NCBI GenBank assembly: GCA_028823035.1
Contig: JAPKCI010000001.1
Coordinates: forward strand, 124,001 to 188,000
From: Rubripirellula sp.
GTDB taxonomy: Bacteria; Planctomycetota; Planctomycetia; Pirellulales; Pirellulaceae
Length of the DNA: 64,000 nt
Direction: 5' to 3'
A program made the position numbers and the translations under genes. How positions within the stretch are numbered: position 1 is the stretch's first letter; the number at the start of each line of letters is the position of its first letter. Positions 10,601 to 19,337 of the stretch are shown here, piece by piece. The notes beneath the pieces are model-generated. The model was not told where the DNA came from. It was given only the letters and a program-made list of their open reading frames with translations, and ran no database searches.

Positions 10601-10806
10601 CCCACCTTGTGGCAGGACAAACAAGCACTCGTCGGGGCAGCATACATGACAGCGCCGCGGCCAGGGTTTCCCTTCTTCAGGGATTCGGCGACCAAAGTTT
10701 TCACCAAACCCGGATCGTAAGCTGGCTCATCTGCTGACGTCAGCCAGGATCCGGCAAGTTCCAGACACAAAAATCCGAGAACAAAAACCAATAATCTGAA
10801 TGACAT
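7660..10806 (-). CDS. Exported cytochrome c / DUF6797 / beta-propeller / cupredoxin fusion
   Basis: A 1048-residue exported protein. A signal peptide (1-25) is followed by a cytochrome c with CLSCH at 62-66 and a likely Met ligand in VGSLMPVG. Residues about 250-480, with GLDGGKDGHWG, match the planctomycete DUF6797 type. A propeller of the glucose/sorbosone dehydrogenase-like kind follows (about 480-830; GHDF, SDGLGLDPDG). Residues about 935-1048 are a type I copper domain: His in VPHNW, then C1032, H1037 and M1041 in CTFPGHWMVM, the azurin spacing. The parts suggest a periplasmic oxidoreductase that passes electrons between haem and copper. The substrate is unknown. The gene stands alone, with 153 bases to the next one. 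Confidence 0.85.
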   Translation of the reverse strand: MSFRLLVFVLGFLCLELAGSWLTSADEPAYDPGLVKTLVAESLKKGNPGRGAVMYAAPTSACLSCHKVGTNGGEVGPDLSQVGKKQKLAHIVESLFWPQRVVADEYKSIAVLNQDGQVVRGYRVREDGAVLVIRDSATGKTVTIKQEDIDAVQPVGSLMPVGLLSTMSLQDKHDLIAFLADLGKHEEISPVAIDALLSHSHGHHPESFAMLRAPLQPERWPSWQAKVNRDRIYDFYRKQARHFRNVKPRPQLLAEFPGLDGGKDGHWGNQSEPTWADGRWNETDLGTVLCGVFSGDGIRVTRGICLQVGSAGQQLSACFDPDTLTYQRVWSGGFVNFSTVRHGFMQGLRQAGETVNVKQESRDFLHAAKEKKYLGFYRYGDRVVFSYRVDGVEYLDAPQVVDGKFESVVAPRDQHPDRGHLSGGEAQWPETITVQGKLGTSSPYAVDTIPLPRENPWKALIYGSGHDFLSDGSAVLCTMQGDVWRASGLDTSLQKVRWQRIASGLFQPLGIVVHDDQIFVIGRDQMTRLHDLNNDGEADYYECFSQALETSASGHDFTCDLWRDAEGQFYTASGKQGVMRIAADGQTAEVLATGLRNSDGLGLDPDGLVTIPNSEGDWTPASMIAAVRPDGPILNRFPGASPDSRNLPFFGRPGGNLQQPPEVPMLYLPRGLDNSSGGQIYVDSDRWGPVKGQMVHLSFGAGRAFLLLRDEFDGWIQGAVIPIAGEFASGAHRGKFNPRDGQLYVSGMAGWGTYTTDDGCFQRVRYSGDEPQLPVGFHVHENGIRIDFLQPIDRALAENPESHFAQAWNYRYSGAYGSPEYSSRQLGLRGHDVLKLQSVTVLPDAKSLFLEIPNLQPVNQLHLLVKTGNEQEHDLFMSVNHMDKAFRDFPSYEPLDKVVLPHPMLSDLARPVVSKRNPHNKAIADAQAITLTAAKNLMFDQTEIHLPAGKAVRLNFKNPDAVPHNWALLKPGTLKKVGEQCNRLISDPQAAAQQYIPPTSDILAYTDVVEPYASHTIYFRVPSEPGRYPYLCTFPGHWMVMNGVLVVE

Positions 10807-10959
10807 CTATCGAACCTGTACGGCGAGTAATTTGTCGGCGGCTTATCAAAAGAAAAGTATCGAGGTCAGAGCGAGATTGCTGTTCATTGGCCTGACGTGC
10901 GACCTGATTGTCTGATCCCAAATTCCGACTATTCATCAACGGAATCCAACACCGCTAAC

Positions 10960-11943
10960 TCACTTTTTGCCCGTCGGGATATCAATCAGGATAGGGCCTT
11001 TTGTCTGCTCCTTGGCTGGTTCGCTGATCGCGGCGCCTCCAAGTTTTTCATCCCAATCAACAGCCAGCAGCAGATCAAACCCGGGGTTCTGGTCTTTCAC
11101 CTGACATGAACAGGGACCAACGACAAACCGCGAAGCCATCGCGACGGTATCGCGAAAAATCCCCTTGCCCACCAACGCGTAAAGAACCCGACCACGACCA
11201 ATCACGGGGAATGCCATGGGTTCATCCAACGACTCCAAATCGGGTTCGCTGCCCAATAACATTTCGAGAAAAAATGATTCGTTGGGATCCTCACGATCAA
11301 GGGTTATGACCGAAAAACCGAGTCGTAGTTCAATCGGATTTTCTGGTTGGAACAATTCATCCTCCTCCAATTCATCTTGGGGCGGCAGTTCCAGCATCTC
11401 TTGGTTTTTCTTGACCTCAATCTTCAATCTTTCCAATGCGGCTTTATCCTGAGCCTTGTCACCACATGGCACGAAGACCCACACAGCGGATTCCCCTGAT
11501 AGCAATCGCTGCACCAATTCCTGTCGCACGGGAGAATCGATCACACGTGAAATACTCTGGTCGCTCAAGGAGTGCACGCTGACAACCCGATCAGGAACCT
11601 CTTGAGCATTCCTCGGATAAAGCGAGACTAAAAGTGGTTCACCGCTGTTGCCACGATTCTTCCAGACATCCAATAGCACACGGTCTTTAGAAGCCTTGGC
11701 CTCGATAATCCTGACATTGAAATTTGCCGATTTATCTGACCGGTCATCTGCTTGCTTCAACGCCGTTATCTGGACCAAATGCTGCGGACTCAATTCTCCG
11801 TCATGCAGCACTACCAATTCATAGGGGTCAGCTGGCCAGCGTTCCAAAGCGTATCGGAAAACAGGAACATTGCAGGCGATTGCGACCGAACCAGCCAATG
11901 TGCAGGCGATCCAGAAGACAGCAGCTGTTTTTGGATTCTTCAT
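10960..11943 (-). CDS. Exported protein of unknown function
   Basis: A 327-residue protein from the ATG at 11943, chosen because MKNPKTAAVFWIACTLAGS then reads as a normal signal peptide ending near AIAC. An ATG at 11982 would add 13 residues before it. After the leader comes NVPVFRYALERWPAD, then an alpha/beta region and a Glu/Asp-rich stretch (about 195-215, ELPPQDELEEDELF). I recognise no catalytic motif; the part around YELVVLHDGEL could belong to a thioredoxin-like or redox-associated protein, but that is weak. It lies 44 bases after the PQQ-propeller gene on the same strand and is probably co-transcribed with it. Confidence 0.75.
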   Translation of the reverse strand: MKNPKTAAVFWIACTLAGSVAIACNVPVFRYALERWPADPYELVVLHDGELSPQHLVQITALKQADDRSDKSANFNVRIIEAKASKDRVLLDVWKNRGNSGEPLLVSLYPRNAQEVPDRVVSVHSLSDQSISRVIDSPVRQELVQRLLSGESAVWVFVPCGDKAQDKAALERLKIEVKKNQEMLELPPQDELEEDELFQPENPIELRLGFSVITLDREDPNESFFLEMLLGSEPDLESLDEPMAFPVIGRGRVLYALVGKGIFRDTVAMASRFVVGPCSCQVKDQNPGFDLLLAVDWDEKLGGAAISEPAKEQTKGPILIDIPTGKK

Positions 11944-11987
11944 GGGAAACTCAAGGTGGGATAGTACGTGACGGCAGGGCAACCATT

Positions 11988-14900
11988 CTATTCTCTTTTG
12001 CCTGGACGCTGTCGAATCAATTCCAGCCCAGAAAGCAAAGGTTTTCCCTGTTTCGCCTCAAAGCGGATGTTCAGTTCTTCGTCCACAAGAATGTCATCAA
12101 GCACATGGATAAGCTCGTTTTGTTCTGATCTGGAGCCCTTGATCATAACATCTTGCAACATAAGCTCCTCTTCCACGTAAACATCAAACACTCGTGGACC
12201 GATTTCACCCGTATCCGATCTGCCAAAAAACAAACGCAATCGGTAGCGATCCTTATCGGCAGGTTTCAGAGAATCGTCCTTGCCAACCGCGTCAATGATC
12301 AATCGTGCCTGGTTGCCCGCATTCTTGGAGTATGCAGATGCTGTCCGTTTCCCTTTCCCGGAAAACAAAAAAGCAATCGAATTACCTGGCTTCCAATCTC
12401 CCCGCTGAGTGACTGCCTGGATCAAGGAGGCGAGATTGGGTGTACGGTACGTGTTGCCTGCAGCCGGATTACTGGTCCACGGTTCTGGTTCCCAATTGAT
12501 GGTTGACTGCGTGACCATTCGCGAGGACAAATCTTGATTGGCTTTGGAGAAGCTACGAGCATTGCCACTGTCTTCGGCGGAAATGGTCAATTGCGTCGGC
12601 TCCTTTGCCGGTTCCGTACTCGCGAACTCAATGTAGGCATCTCGAATCAGGCTATCGCTATAAAGTCGGATGTCATTGAACCTGATTCCCATCAGCCGAT
12701 TCCCCGAACCCTCAGTAAGTTCGAGGTCCGCACTCAGCAGATCGACTGCACCCTGCTCATCCTCTGCTGCGTCATCGTTGACATGCTTGACCGGTATGCC
12801 CTCCTGCAGTGCATATTCATCTCGAAGGTGCATGGCGACCTGCAATTCCGCAATGCCATCCAAGCCCGATGACATCACCCAGGGGTAATCGGATGTAGAA
12901 ACAGCAGACGTATGGTGACGGAATTCGTTGGCACCATCGTTCCATTTAATTTTCAATGGTGGTGATGGACCCGCAGCAACGGGATACTCCAACCACAACA
13001 ACCCGTTGGAATCACGTCGGTCACCAGCAGCACCAAAATTCATTCCTACCTGATCAATTTTCTCACCATGCGTCTTAACCGATGCTGCTGTATTCACACT
13101 CCACAACTCCACCTCAGGCATGTGCACCAATGCCAAAGATGTCTGGTTCTGGTAAGCACAACTGCACGTGCGGGTGTAATCAGGAGCATTAAGAACGCCG
13201 TTGGCGACGACCAGATTGGATGTGCATCCTGATTTAAAACCACCAAGATTTCCGGTGCCGGCGTTGGTTTGCAAATCATAGTACCCAGCAGCTCCTGATC
13301 GGAACGTCAACAGGTTTTCGCTGGCAATGATATTGTTGCAACCGTAGGCCCGCGTGATCTTCCAAGGCTGCATCTGACCCGTGATCGGATTGGCAACCAG
13401 TTTCTGTTTACCATCGTGCAAATAGAAAGCGCCTGCCGACTCCGCGTATGAATTCGTATTGGTGATGATCAGATCATTGTGCAGGATACAGGGCCCAGTG
13501 TATTTCAAAGAATCTTTTTTCCAGCGAACGGAACCATCGCTGGCAGAATGAACCGCCATTCCTTGACCCGCTTCACTCGAAAGCCGATCGCTGGCAGCGG
13601 CCCCCGCCTGCAACAACAAATCATGCTCTTCGGAGTAACCCAGCCAAGTACCAAATACATCTTCGCTGATTTCCCAGTTTGTTTTCCCGGTCAAATAATC
13701 GAAAGCCAGAATACGATGGCTCGACGCATCCAATTTGCCGCGCCGCCGCAATGCTTCCTCGACTGGCGCCGGGTTTTTGTCAAGACAATAGATCTGATCG
13801 CCACCAGCTACGATCCCGTTGTGCCAAAAACTATGTTTGGCATCTGCTTGCCACAAGACTTCTCCGCTGTGTCGATCGAATGCAACAAGCCCAACACTGG
13901 CGGCTCGATCCAGACTCTTGGATCCAAACCCTGACCGATTCGCTGAAAGCTTCTTATCCGATTCAAAAGAGAGATCCAGACGCTTGCCATAAGTCGCAAA
14001 GCCAATTCCTGCGATCAAAACATCTTTGTAAACCCCGATATAACCCCACTGCACGTCGGGTGAATCTTCAGGCTGAGGCAGCTTAATGTCCGACAGTGTG
14101 TTACCGGTCACACTGTCTAAAATGTGACAGACGGATCCCTCGACAATGTAAACACGGTCCTCTGTCACCACATAATTTGTACCGCGACCGTTTGCTCCGG
14201 GGATGTGAACCTGATTGTATTTGGTGTCTAGCGGAGTGTTTTCGTAGGTATCGTCATAGTAGACGTCGTGCGTTCCCAGATCCTTGAATTCCCGCTTCCA
14301 CAGCACACGTCCCGTGTACACGTCACGTGCGCTAAGACTATTCATTCCCTGAATGTATAACCGCCCACCTACCACCTGTTCTGGAGGGCCGTGCCCATGT
14401 CGCGGCAGCACATCCATATTGCTGCTGCCACCAAACCACAAAACTCCCAGCGGCAACTTGACGCGGCGATCATCGGATTTGATTGAGTTGGCGACATCGC
14501 CATATTGGTGCGTCCAATCAGCCGCGCCAGGCAAGGCGCCCACGCGCGTCACCGTCACACCGAAGGGCTGAACTTGCACCTTGGCCTGTTCAAGCTGCAA
14601 TGTTTCAATCTGCTGGACCATCTGCTGAGAATTACCAGTTGCCAGAATATGCAACACACCTCCGTAAGGACGCACGGAGTTGTACAAATGTTGCATGACA
14701 GACGGATCGAAAGCGCCGAGTGTGGTCTGATCAACAAACACCATATTGCCGACGTAGTCTGGAGACATCGTTTCCGCCGGACGGCCGACGTGAACAGTAA
14801 CCTTGCCATACAGATGTTGCTGATCCAAAGCTCGCCGTTGTCGATCGACGGCTTCGGCATTAGCATCCACAATTGCCAATTGCTCGAATGGCGAAACGGA

Positions 14901-16349
14901 TACGAGCGCTGCCAAATACTCGCTCTCGCAATTCCCAAACCAGAATGCGTAACCTGACGGATCGCCGCTCGCCAGTAGATCACTGATCAACTTATGGGCT
15001 GCAGTTGTACTTTTCTTGCCTGCCACCCCGCTTGTTAACGATTCAATTTGCTTTGATTTTTGTGTCGAGTCTGCTCTAGCATCGGACAAGGGTTCCCCAT
15101 ATGCCAGAATATCGCCACCAACTGTCACCGCAAAAATTTTGTTGTCTGCGGCAACCAACCGCTGTACCGGATCCGCTGTTGGGATCTCACAAACCACTTG
15201 TGGCAATTTCGATTCCTGGGGCAGTAAAATGACTGAGATAGCCTTCTCGCCTGCAGCGACCAGGCTGTCTCCGACCAGAATCAGATCACCAGTGCCATCC
15301 ACCTCGATTTCCCAACGACGCTTTTGCTTTTCATCGTACGCGCGGATGAAATGCTTTCCGGCATCCGTCTCAGCTGAATAAATCTGACCATCGTGTAGTA
15401 CGGGTTCGCTGGGAGTGAATGCTGTTTTGACACCTGTATCGAGTTTGAACGCCCGTGTTCCCTTGTGCCGCGTGTGCACGTAGAAGTGATTTTCATCTGC
15501 GGAAACAAACGAACCGCCATTGCCTTTTCCCGCAGCATTCATCTCGAAATAACGAAAACTGCCATCCAGGCGATTGAACACGGCGGGGACGGAACGCCCC
15601 CCCGGCACCAGCAGGTAGTCCTTTGTCGCAACTAAAGATCCCTGAGGTGCAACACCTGCAAATGACGGCGCGCCATGAGGCTGCTTGATGTATTGCGATC
15701 CCGTGCTGTCATTCACCCACGACACTTCTCCCGTCTCAGCATCCAACGCGTAAAGAAATGTTCCCATGAATGGCCAGATGCTGGCAGCGAAATAAACCGT
15801 GCCGTCTCGAATCACCGGTCCACCACGAGCGGGCCACGCTGATGTCAGTCGGCTGTTCCCAATCGCCTGTTGGCGATTCGGTGTTCCATCAAATTTCCAA
15901 CGAATCTGGCCCGACGATGGATCGACACAGTAGAGACAACCATCGTCGCTGCAGAAAAAAACGCCATGTTCGGTAGCAACTGGGGGCAAGCGAACAGGCG
16001 CGTCTGCGAACGCGGACCAGAGTTCGTCGCCAGTCTCGGTGTCAAATGCTGCCACCTTGTCACGATCGTTAAAACTCAAGAACAGTCGCTTCCCCACCAC
16101 AACGGGTTCAAAGACTCGATCGTAGCTCATTAAATCGAGGTTCAGGGAATCGTCCCACGCCTGCCGTCGAGGCTCGAGCTGTTTCTGCCACAGCAACTTG
16201 AATTCGGTCGGCAAGGAGCCCGAACTGGCAGCCGTGCGTTGGGCGTTGCAACGCCACATCGGCCAATCCTGAGCCTGTACTGATGTTCCCGACACCATGA
16301 GGTGAAGCAGAAATAGCAAGGATGAAAGCGGGGACCATGCTGAGCTCAT
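11988..16349 (-). CDS. Exported PQQ-like beta-propeller protein with embedded Rossmann/methyltransferase-like domain and malectin-like tail
   Basis: About 1453 residues from the ATG at 16349, preferred because AGGA lies nine bases upstream and a classical signal peptide follows (MSSAWSPLSSLLFLLHLMVS). Starts at 16445 and 16370 are possible. After QDWPMWRCNAQRT, typical of planctomycete PQQ-repeat proteins, come propeller blades, interrupted at about 453-606 by a Rossmann-like block (FWFGNCESEY, LAIVDAN, DRQRRAL) shaped like a SAM-dependent methyltransferase. More blades follow, including ALDAETGEVSW and SARDVYTGRVLWKRE types. Residues about 1220-1353 resemble a DNRLRE-like beta domain, and about 1366-1453 a malectin-like carbohydrate-binding domain (RLRLFFGR, FDVYVEEELML). 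Function unknown. Confidence 0.85.
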   Translation of the reverse strand: MSSAWSPLSSLLFLLHLMVSGTSVQAQDWPMWRCNAQRTAASSGSLPTEFKLLWQKQLEPRRQAWDDSLNLDLMSYDRVFEPVVVGKRLFLSFNDRDKVAAFDTETGDELWSAFADAPVRLPPVATEHGVFFCSDDGCLYCVDPSSGQIRWKFDGTPNRQQAIGNSRLTSAWPARGGPVIRDGTVYFAASIWPFMGTFLYALDAETGEVSWVNDSTGSQYIKQPHGAPSFAGVAPQGSLVATKDYLLVPGGRSVPAVFNRLDGSFRYFEMNAAGKGNGGSFVSADENHFYVHTRHKGTRAFKLDTGVKTAFTPSEPVLHDGQIYSAETDAGKHFIRAYDEKQKRRWEIEVDGTGDLILVGDSLVAAGEKAISVILLPQESKLPQVVCEIPTADPVQRLVAADNKIFAVTVGGDILAYGEPLSDARADSTQKSKQIESLTSGVAGKKSTTAAHKLISDLLASGDPSGYAFWFGNCESEYLAALVSVSPFEQLAIVDANAEAVDRQRRALDQQHLYGKVTVHVGRPAETMSPDYVGNMVFVDQTTLGAFDPSVMQHLYNSVRPYGGVLHILATGNSQQMVQQIETLQLEQAKVQVQPFGVTVTRVGALPGAADWTHQYGDVANSIKSDDRRVKLPLGVLWFGGSSNMDVLPRHGHGPPEQVVGGRLYIQGMNSLSARDVYTGRVLWKREFKDLGTHDVYYDDTYENTPLDTKYNQVHIPGANGRGTNYVVTEDRVYIVEGSVCHILDSVTGNTLSDIKLPQPEDSPDVQWGYIGVYKDVLIAGIGFATYGKRLDLSFESDKKLSANRSGFGSKSLDRAASVGLVAFDRHSGEVLWQADAKHSFWHNGIVAGGDQIYCLDKNPAPVEEALRRRGKLDASSHRILAFDYLTGKTNWEISEDVFGTWLGYSEEHDLLLQAGAAASDRLSSEAGQGMAVHSASDGSVRWKKDSLKYTGPCILHNDLIITNTNSYAESAGAFYLHDGKQKLVANPITGQMQPWKITRAYGCNNIIASENLLTFRSGAAGYYDLQTNAGTGNLGGFKSGCTSNLVVANGVLNAPDYTRTCSCAYQNQTSLALVHMPEVELWSVNTAASVKTHGEKIDQVGMNFGAAGDRRDSNGLLWLEYPVAAGPSPPLKIKWNDGANEFRHHTSAVSTSDYPWVMSSGLDGIAELQVAMHLRDEYALQEGIPVKHVNDDAAEDEQGAVDLLSADLELTEGSGNRLMGIRFNDIRLYSDSLIRDAYIEFASTEPAKEPTQLTISAEDSGNARSFSKANQDLSSRMVTQSTINWEPEPWTSNPAAGNTYRTPNLASLIQAVTQRGDWKPGNSIAFLFSGKGKRTASAYSKNAGNQARLIIDAVGKDDSLKPADKDRYRLRLFFGRSDTGEIGPRVFDVYVEEELMLQDVMIKGSRSEQNELIHVLDDILVDEELNIRFEAKQGKPLLSGLELIRQRPGKRE

Positions 16350-17075
16350 TAAGTAAAATCCTGTATTCATCCGTCCGGGAAGCGAAAATCCTGAACCAAT
16401 TGCCGCGGCAGCTATCGGTGCTGTCATTGTGAATGATTCTCTCATTCTAGTCAGGGACCCCCATCGGGATTGCCTTGATCACGACAGACATGCCTATCAC
16501 AGTAAACAAATCATTTTCCGTGGCTGAAAGGTGCCCTGGACCATGCTTTCACCACCACCGCCCCAGTGGACATCATCGTAAAGTATTGAGTTAAAGGAAT
16601 TGGGAGCGGCTTGCCAAAGGGCGGACCAAATCTCGATCAGCTCAGTGATCAGTTATTCACGCCCAACGCAACCAGTATTAACCCCTTCGGTCAAGCCTGA
16701 TCGTGCTTTCCTGCTTCGAATCCACAGCGGGCCAAAAACCAATCGATCCCAACGCAACATTGGTATCTTCTAAAGGATAGGTGCTTGTCACCGTTACACT
16801 CCGGATGGCCACTGCATCTCGTTGCTACAGATCCCGTTCACCAACTTCTGTCGTTACGACTGCCAAGATAGCGATCCATTCTGGAGCAGTTTTCCATCGC
16901 GGTATTACAATGACGGCCACGGTGGTGACCGATCATTGCCGCGGTTAACGTCAAAATCGCCAAGGCGGCAGCAAAAATAAGATCAGAAATTGCTCATGCG
17001 CCTTTAAATACGTACCATGAGTCCGAAGACAACTGAACCAGTGGGAAAGGAGTAGCGATCATCTGTCCAGCACCG
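16350..17075. other. Intergenic region of about 0.7 kb without a convincing gene
   Basis: This lies between two divergent genes, so it should hold promoters for both. No open frame here has a plausible protein. I see no tRNA and no strong hairpin. A purine-rich AAAGGAG at 17046-17052 is the best ribosome site for the exonuclease gene, though its first ATG is 23 bases further on, which is unusually far. Confidence 0.5.
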
Positions 17076-18140
17076 ATGATCGATGTGATGGATTTTGCTG
17101 CGGATTTTACCGCCATCGACTTTGAAACAGCGAGTCAACGCCCCGACAGTGCCTGCCAACTAGGTGCTGTGGTCGTGCGGGATGGACAGATGGTGGACCA
17201 GTTGATGTGGATGATCCGTCCTGAACCACTTCATTTCAGCCGAGGCAATATTGGTATCCACGGCATCACGCCTGAGCGGGTCCGCGACGAACCAACCTTC
17301 GGTGAGCTCTGGCCGGACATTGCGGACAAGCTCGGCAACGATTGCTTGGTCGCCCACAACGCAAGTTTTGATATCAAAGTTCTGCTCGCCTGCCTGTGTG
17401 CTCACCGAAAATCGACGCCCGAATTAAACTTCACATGCACGCGAGCGATTGCTCGCCGAACCTGGCCCCATCATCGCCGTTATGGATTGAAACCCCTGTC
17501 GAATTGGCTTGGTATTCGCTTCCAGCACCACGATGCGCTCGAAGACTCCGTCGCCTGCGCAAAGATTCTGCTTGCCGCCGGCATTGATCGCGAAGCCAAG
17601 TCGCTACGCCATCTCGAGCAACGCCTGAAACTGAGTCGCGGCAAAGCTGGCTCTTGGGGCTATCGGGGTCCGTCTGGAAAATCTCCCCGGCGTGCCGCCA
17701 GCGATGGTCCGAAGTCCAAGCAAGAGAGTCAAACTCAAGGATTACCATTTCTTTTTCCTAATCAGGTCGCCGACCGACAGAACACCTACTTGGCGGTAAC
17801 CGAACCTGCAGAACAAATCGACTTGCAGCGACTTCTTGTTCGCGCCGAATTCATTCGCCCATTGCGTGGAAAAAAAATCGTCTTGGCTGGACATCTGAAG
17901 TGCATGAGCCGCGACGATGCCGAGAATCTGGCCACGCGACTGGGGGGAACCTGTCAGAAAATGGTCGATGAAGGAACCGACTATCTAGTAATTCGTTCTG
18001 CCTCAAAAACGTCTGCTACCGCTGATCAGTGTGACGACGAACGGCGGGCCCAGTCATTTAAGAAAATCGGCAATCCGATCAAAATCGTGGATGAAAGTGA
18101 ATTTTTAGGCTTGGTAATCACACCTAATAGCGATTCATGA
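17076..18140 (+). CDS. DnaQ-like 3'-5' exonuclease with C-terminal BRCT domain
   Basis: A 354-residue protein. Residues 10-175 are a DEDDh exonuclease: D15 and E17 in IDFETAS, D99 in HNASFD, H152 and D157 in HHDALED. This is the fold of the DNA polymerase III epsilon subunit. Residues about 260-345 are a BRCT domain (LRGKKIVLAGHLKCMSRDDAENLATRLGG, here split: LRGKKIVLAG and EGTDYLVI), as in NAD-dependent ligases. The pair suggests a repair or proofreading exonuclease rather than the replicative subunit. ATG at 17076 and 17088 are both possible starts; the AAAGGAG at 17046-17052 is distant from both. Confidence 0.85.
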   Translation: MIDVMDFAADFTAIDFETASQRPDSACQLGAVVVRDGQMVDQLMWMIRPEPLHFSRGNIGIHGITPERVRDEPTFGELWPDIADKLGNDCLVAHNASFDIKVLLACLCAHRKSTPELNFTCTRAIARRTWPHHRRYGLKPLSNWLGIRFQHHDALEDSVACAKILLAAGIDREAKSLRHLEQRLKLSRGKAGSWGYRGPSGKSPRRAASDGPKSKQESQTQGLPFLFPNQVADRQNTYLAVTEPAEQIDLQRLLVRAEFIRPLRGKKIVLAGHLKCMSRDDAENLATRLGGTCQKMVDEGTDYLVIRSASKTSATADQCDDERRAQSFKKIGNPIKIVDESEFLGLVITPNSDS

Positions 18141-18248
18141 GCGATTGACCTTTTTGCGGGAAACACGAATCGCCTACGATCTCCACATTTCGAGAAATAC
18201 GTAATTCATTTTGCGCAACGTTCAAATAGCTCAGGGCTCTAGTGTTCA

Positions 18249-19337
18249 ATGCGAGTCAGTGGAACCATCGACAGGGCCTTTGCGCCACACTGCAGACTCA
18301 GAATCCATTCAGTGGGAAATCGTTCTGTGCAAGTCAATCTAGTCATTTTGCTGCTTTGGCTCGTTGCAGCATGCCTCGCAAGCCATAGCCAGCCTGTTGA
18401 TGCACAAGACAGTGATCAGGATGATGCCCCTCAGAAGGCAACTCCTGTGAATGGCGACCCATCAGCAGATCAATCCACGCGAATCAACTTACCGTTTAAG
18501 ACCTACGGTGGCACACAATTCTGGACCGATCACTGCCACAAGCAGGGATATCGAATTCAATCAAATTGGGCGACCAATCACTGGAGACTGCTGGATGCTG
18601 CCGACATCCGACGTGCGTGGGGGACCAGGGAACAGTGCGAAACAGTACTGAACAGATTGCTCGTCGATGCCAGTCCTGAACCCGAGAGCAAAGAATATGT
18701 CATCTTGCTGCACGGTCTGATGCGAACTCACCAATCAATGCGATCCATGCAACGGGCGTTGCAGCAAGCCGATTGCGGTAAGGTAATCTGTTTCTCCTAC
18801 GCAAGCACACGCCGAACAGTTGGTGACCATGCCGAGGCACTGCAGGAGGTACTGACAGGTTTACCGGATGATGTCCAAATCTCATTCGTTGCCCACAGTA
18901 TGGGTAATATTGTCGTTCGACACTTGCTCGCAGACTTGGAACAGAACGGTGATCCCGCTGGACTGCTGAAACGGTGCCGTTGCATGGTGATGCTGGGGCC
19001 TCCCAATCAAGGTGCCGCCATTGCCCGACGTTTGTCATACATCGGCCTGTTTGGTGCGGTAGCCGGGAAAGGGGCTTTGGAACTCGGCCCCAATTGGAGT
19101 GAACTGGTCGGCAAGTTGGCGGTGCCATCTTTCCCCTTTGCAATTATCGCCGGCGATCTAAGCGCAAAAAATATGCGAAATCCAATTCTCGACGGGGCAA
19201 GCGATTTCGTGGTTCAGGTAGAGGAAACCCACCTCGAAGGGCGGGAATCATTCGCGACCGTCCCAGTACTGCACAGTACGTTGATGAAAGATGAAACCGC
19301 CCAGCGGCTGGTCATTGAATTCCTGCAGTCCCACTGA
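18249..19337 (+). CDS. Alpha/beta hydrolase, lipase-like, probably exported
   Basis: A 362-residue protein. The hydrophobic run NLVILLLWLVAACLA (about 30-44) followed by polar DAQDSDQDD looks like a signal peptide; a GTG at 18327 would give a more standard leader than the ATG at 18249. The hydrolase part starts near 148 with YVILLHGLMR (oxyanion region). S217 sits in the nucleophile elbow FVAHSMGN, and candidate acid and base are in ILDGASD and VLHSTLM. This is the pattern of lipases and PGAP1-like esterases. It has no clear operon partner: the exonuclease ends 108 bases upstream. The substrate is unknown. Confidence 0.8.
   Translation: MRVSGTIDRAFAPHCRLRIHSVGNRSVQVNLVILLLWLVAACLASHSQPVDAQDSDQDDAPQKATPVNGDPSADQSTRINLPFKTYGGTQFWTDHCHKQGYRIQSNWATNHWRLLDAADIRRAWGTREQCETVLNRLLVDASPEPESKEYVILLHGLMRTHQSMRSMQRALQQADCGKVICFSYASTRRTVGDHAEALQEVLTGLPDDVQISFVAHSMGNIVVRHLLADLEQNGDPAGLLKRCRCMVMLGPPNQGAAIARRLSYIGLFGAVAGKGALELGPNWSELVGKLAVPSFPFAIIAGDLSAKNMRNPILDGASDFVVQVEETHLEGRESFATVPVLHSTLMKDETAQRLVIEFLQSH

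Noticed and set aside
16681-16740. tRNA-like T-loop (CTTCGAATCC) in the 16.4-17.0 kb gap
   Set aside because: No acceptor stem or anticodon arm can be paired around it.
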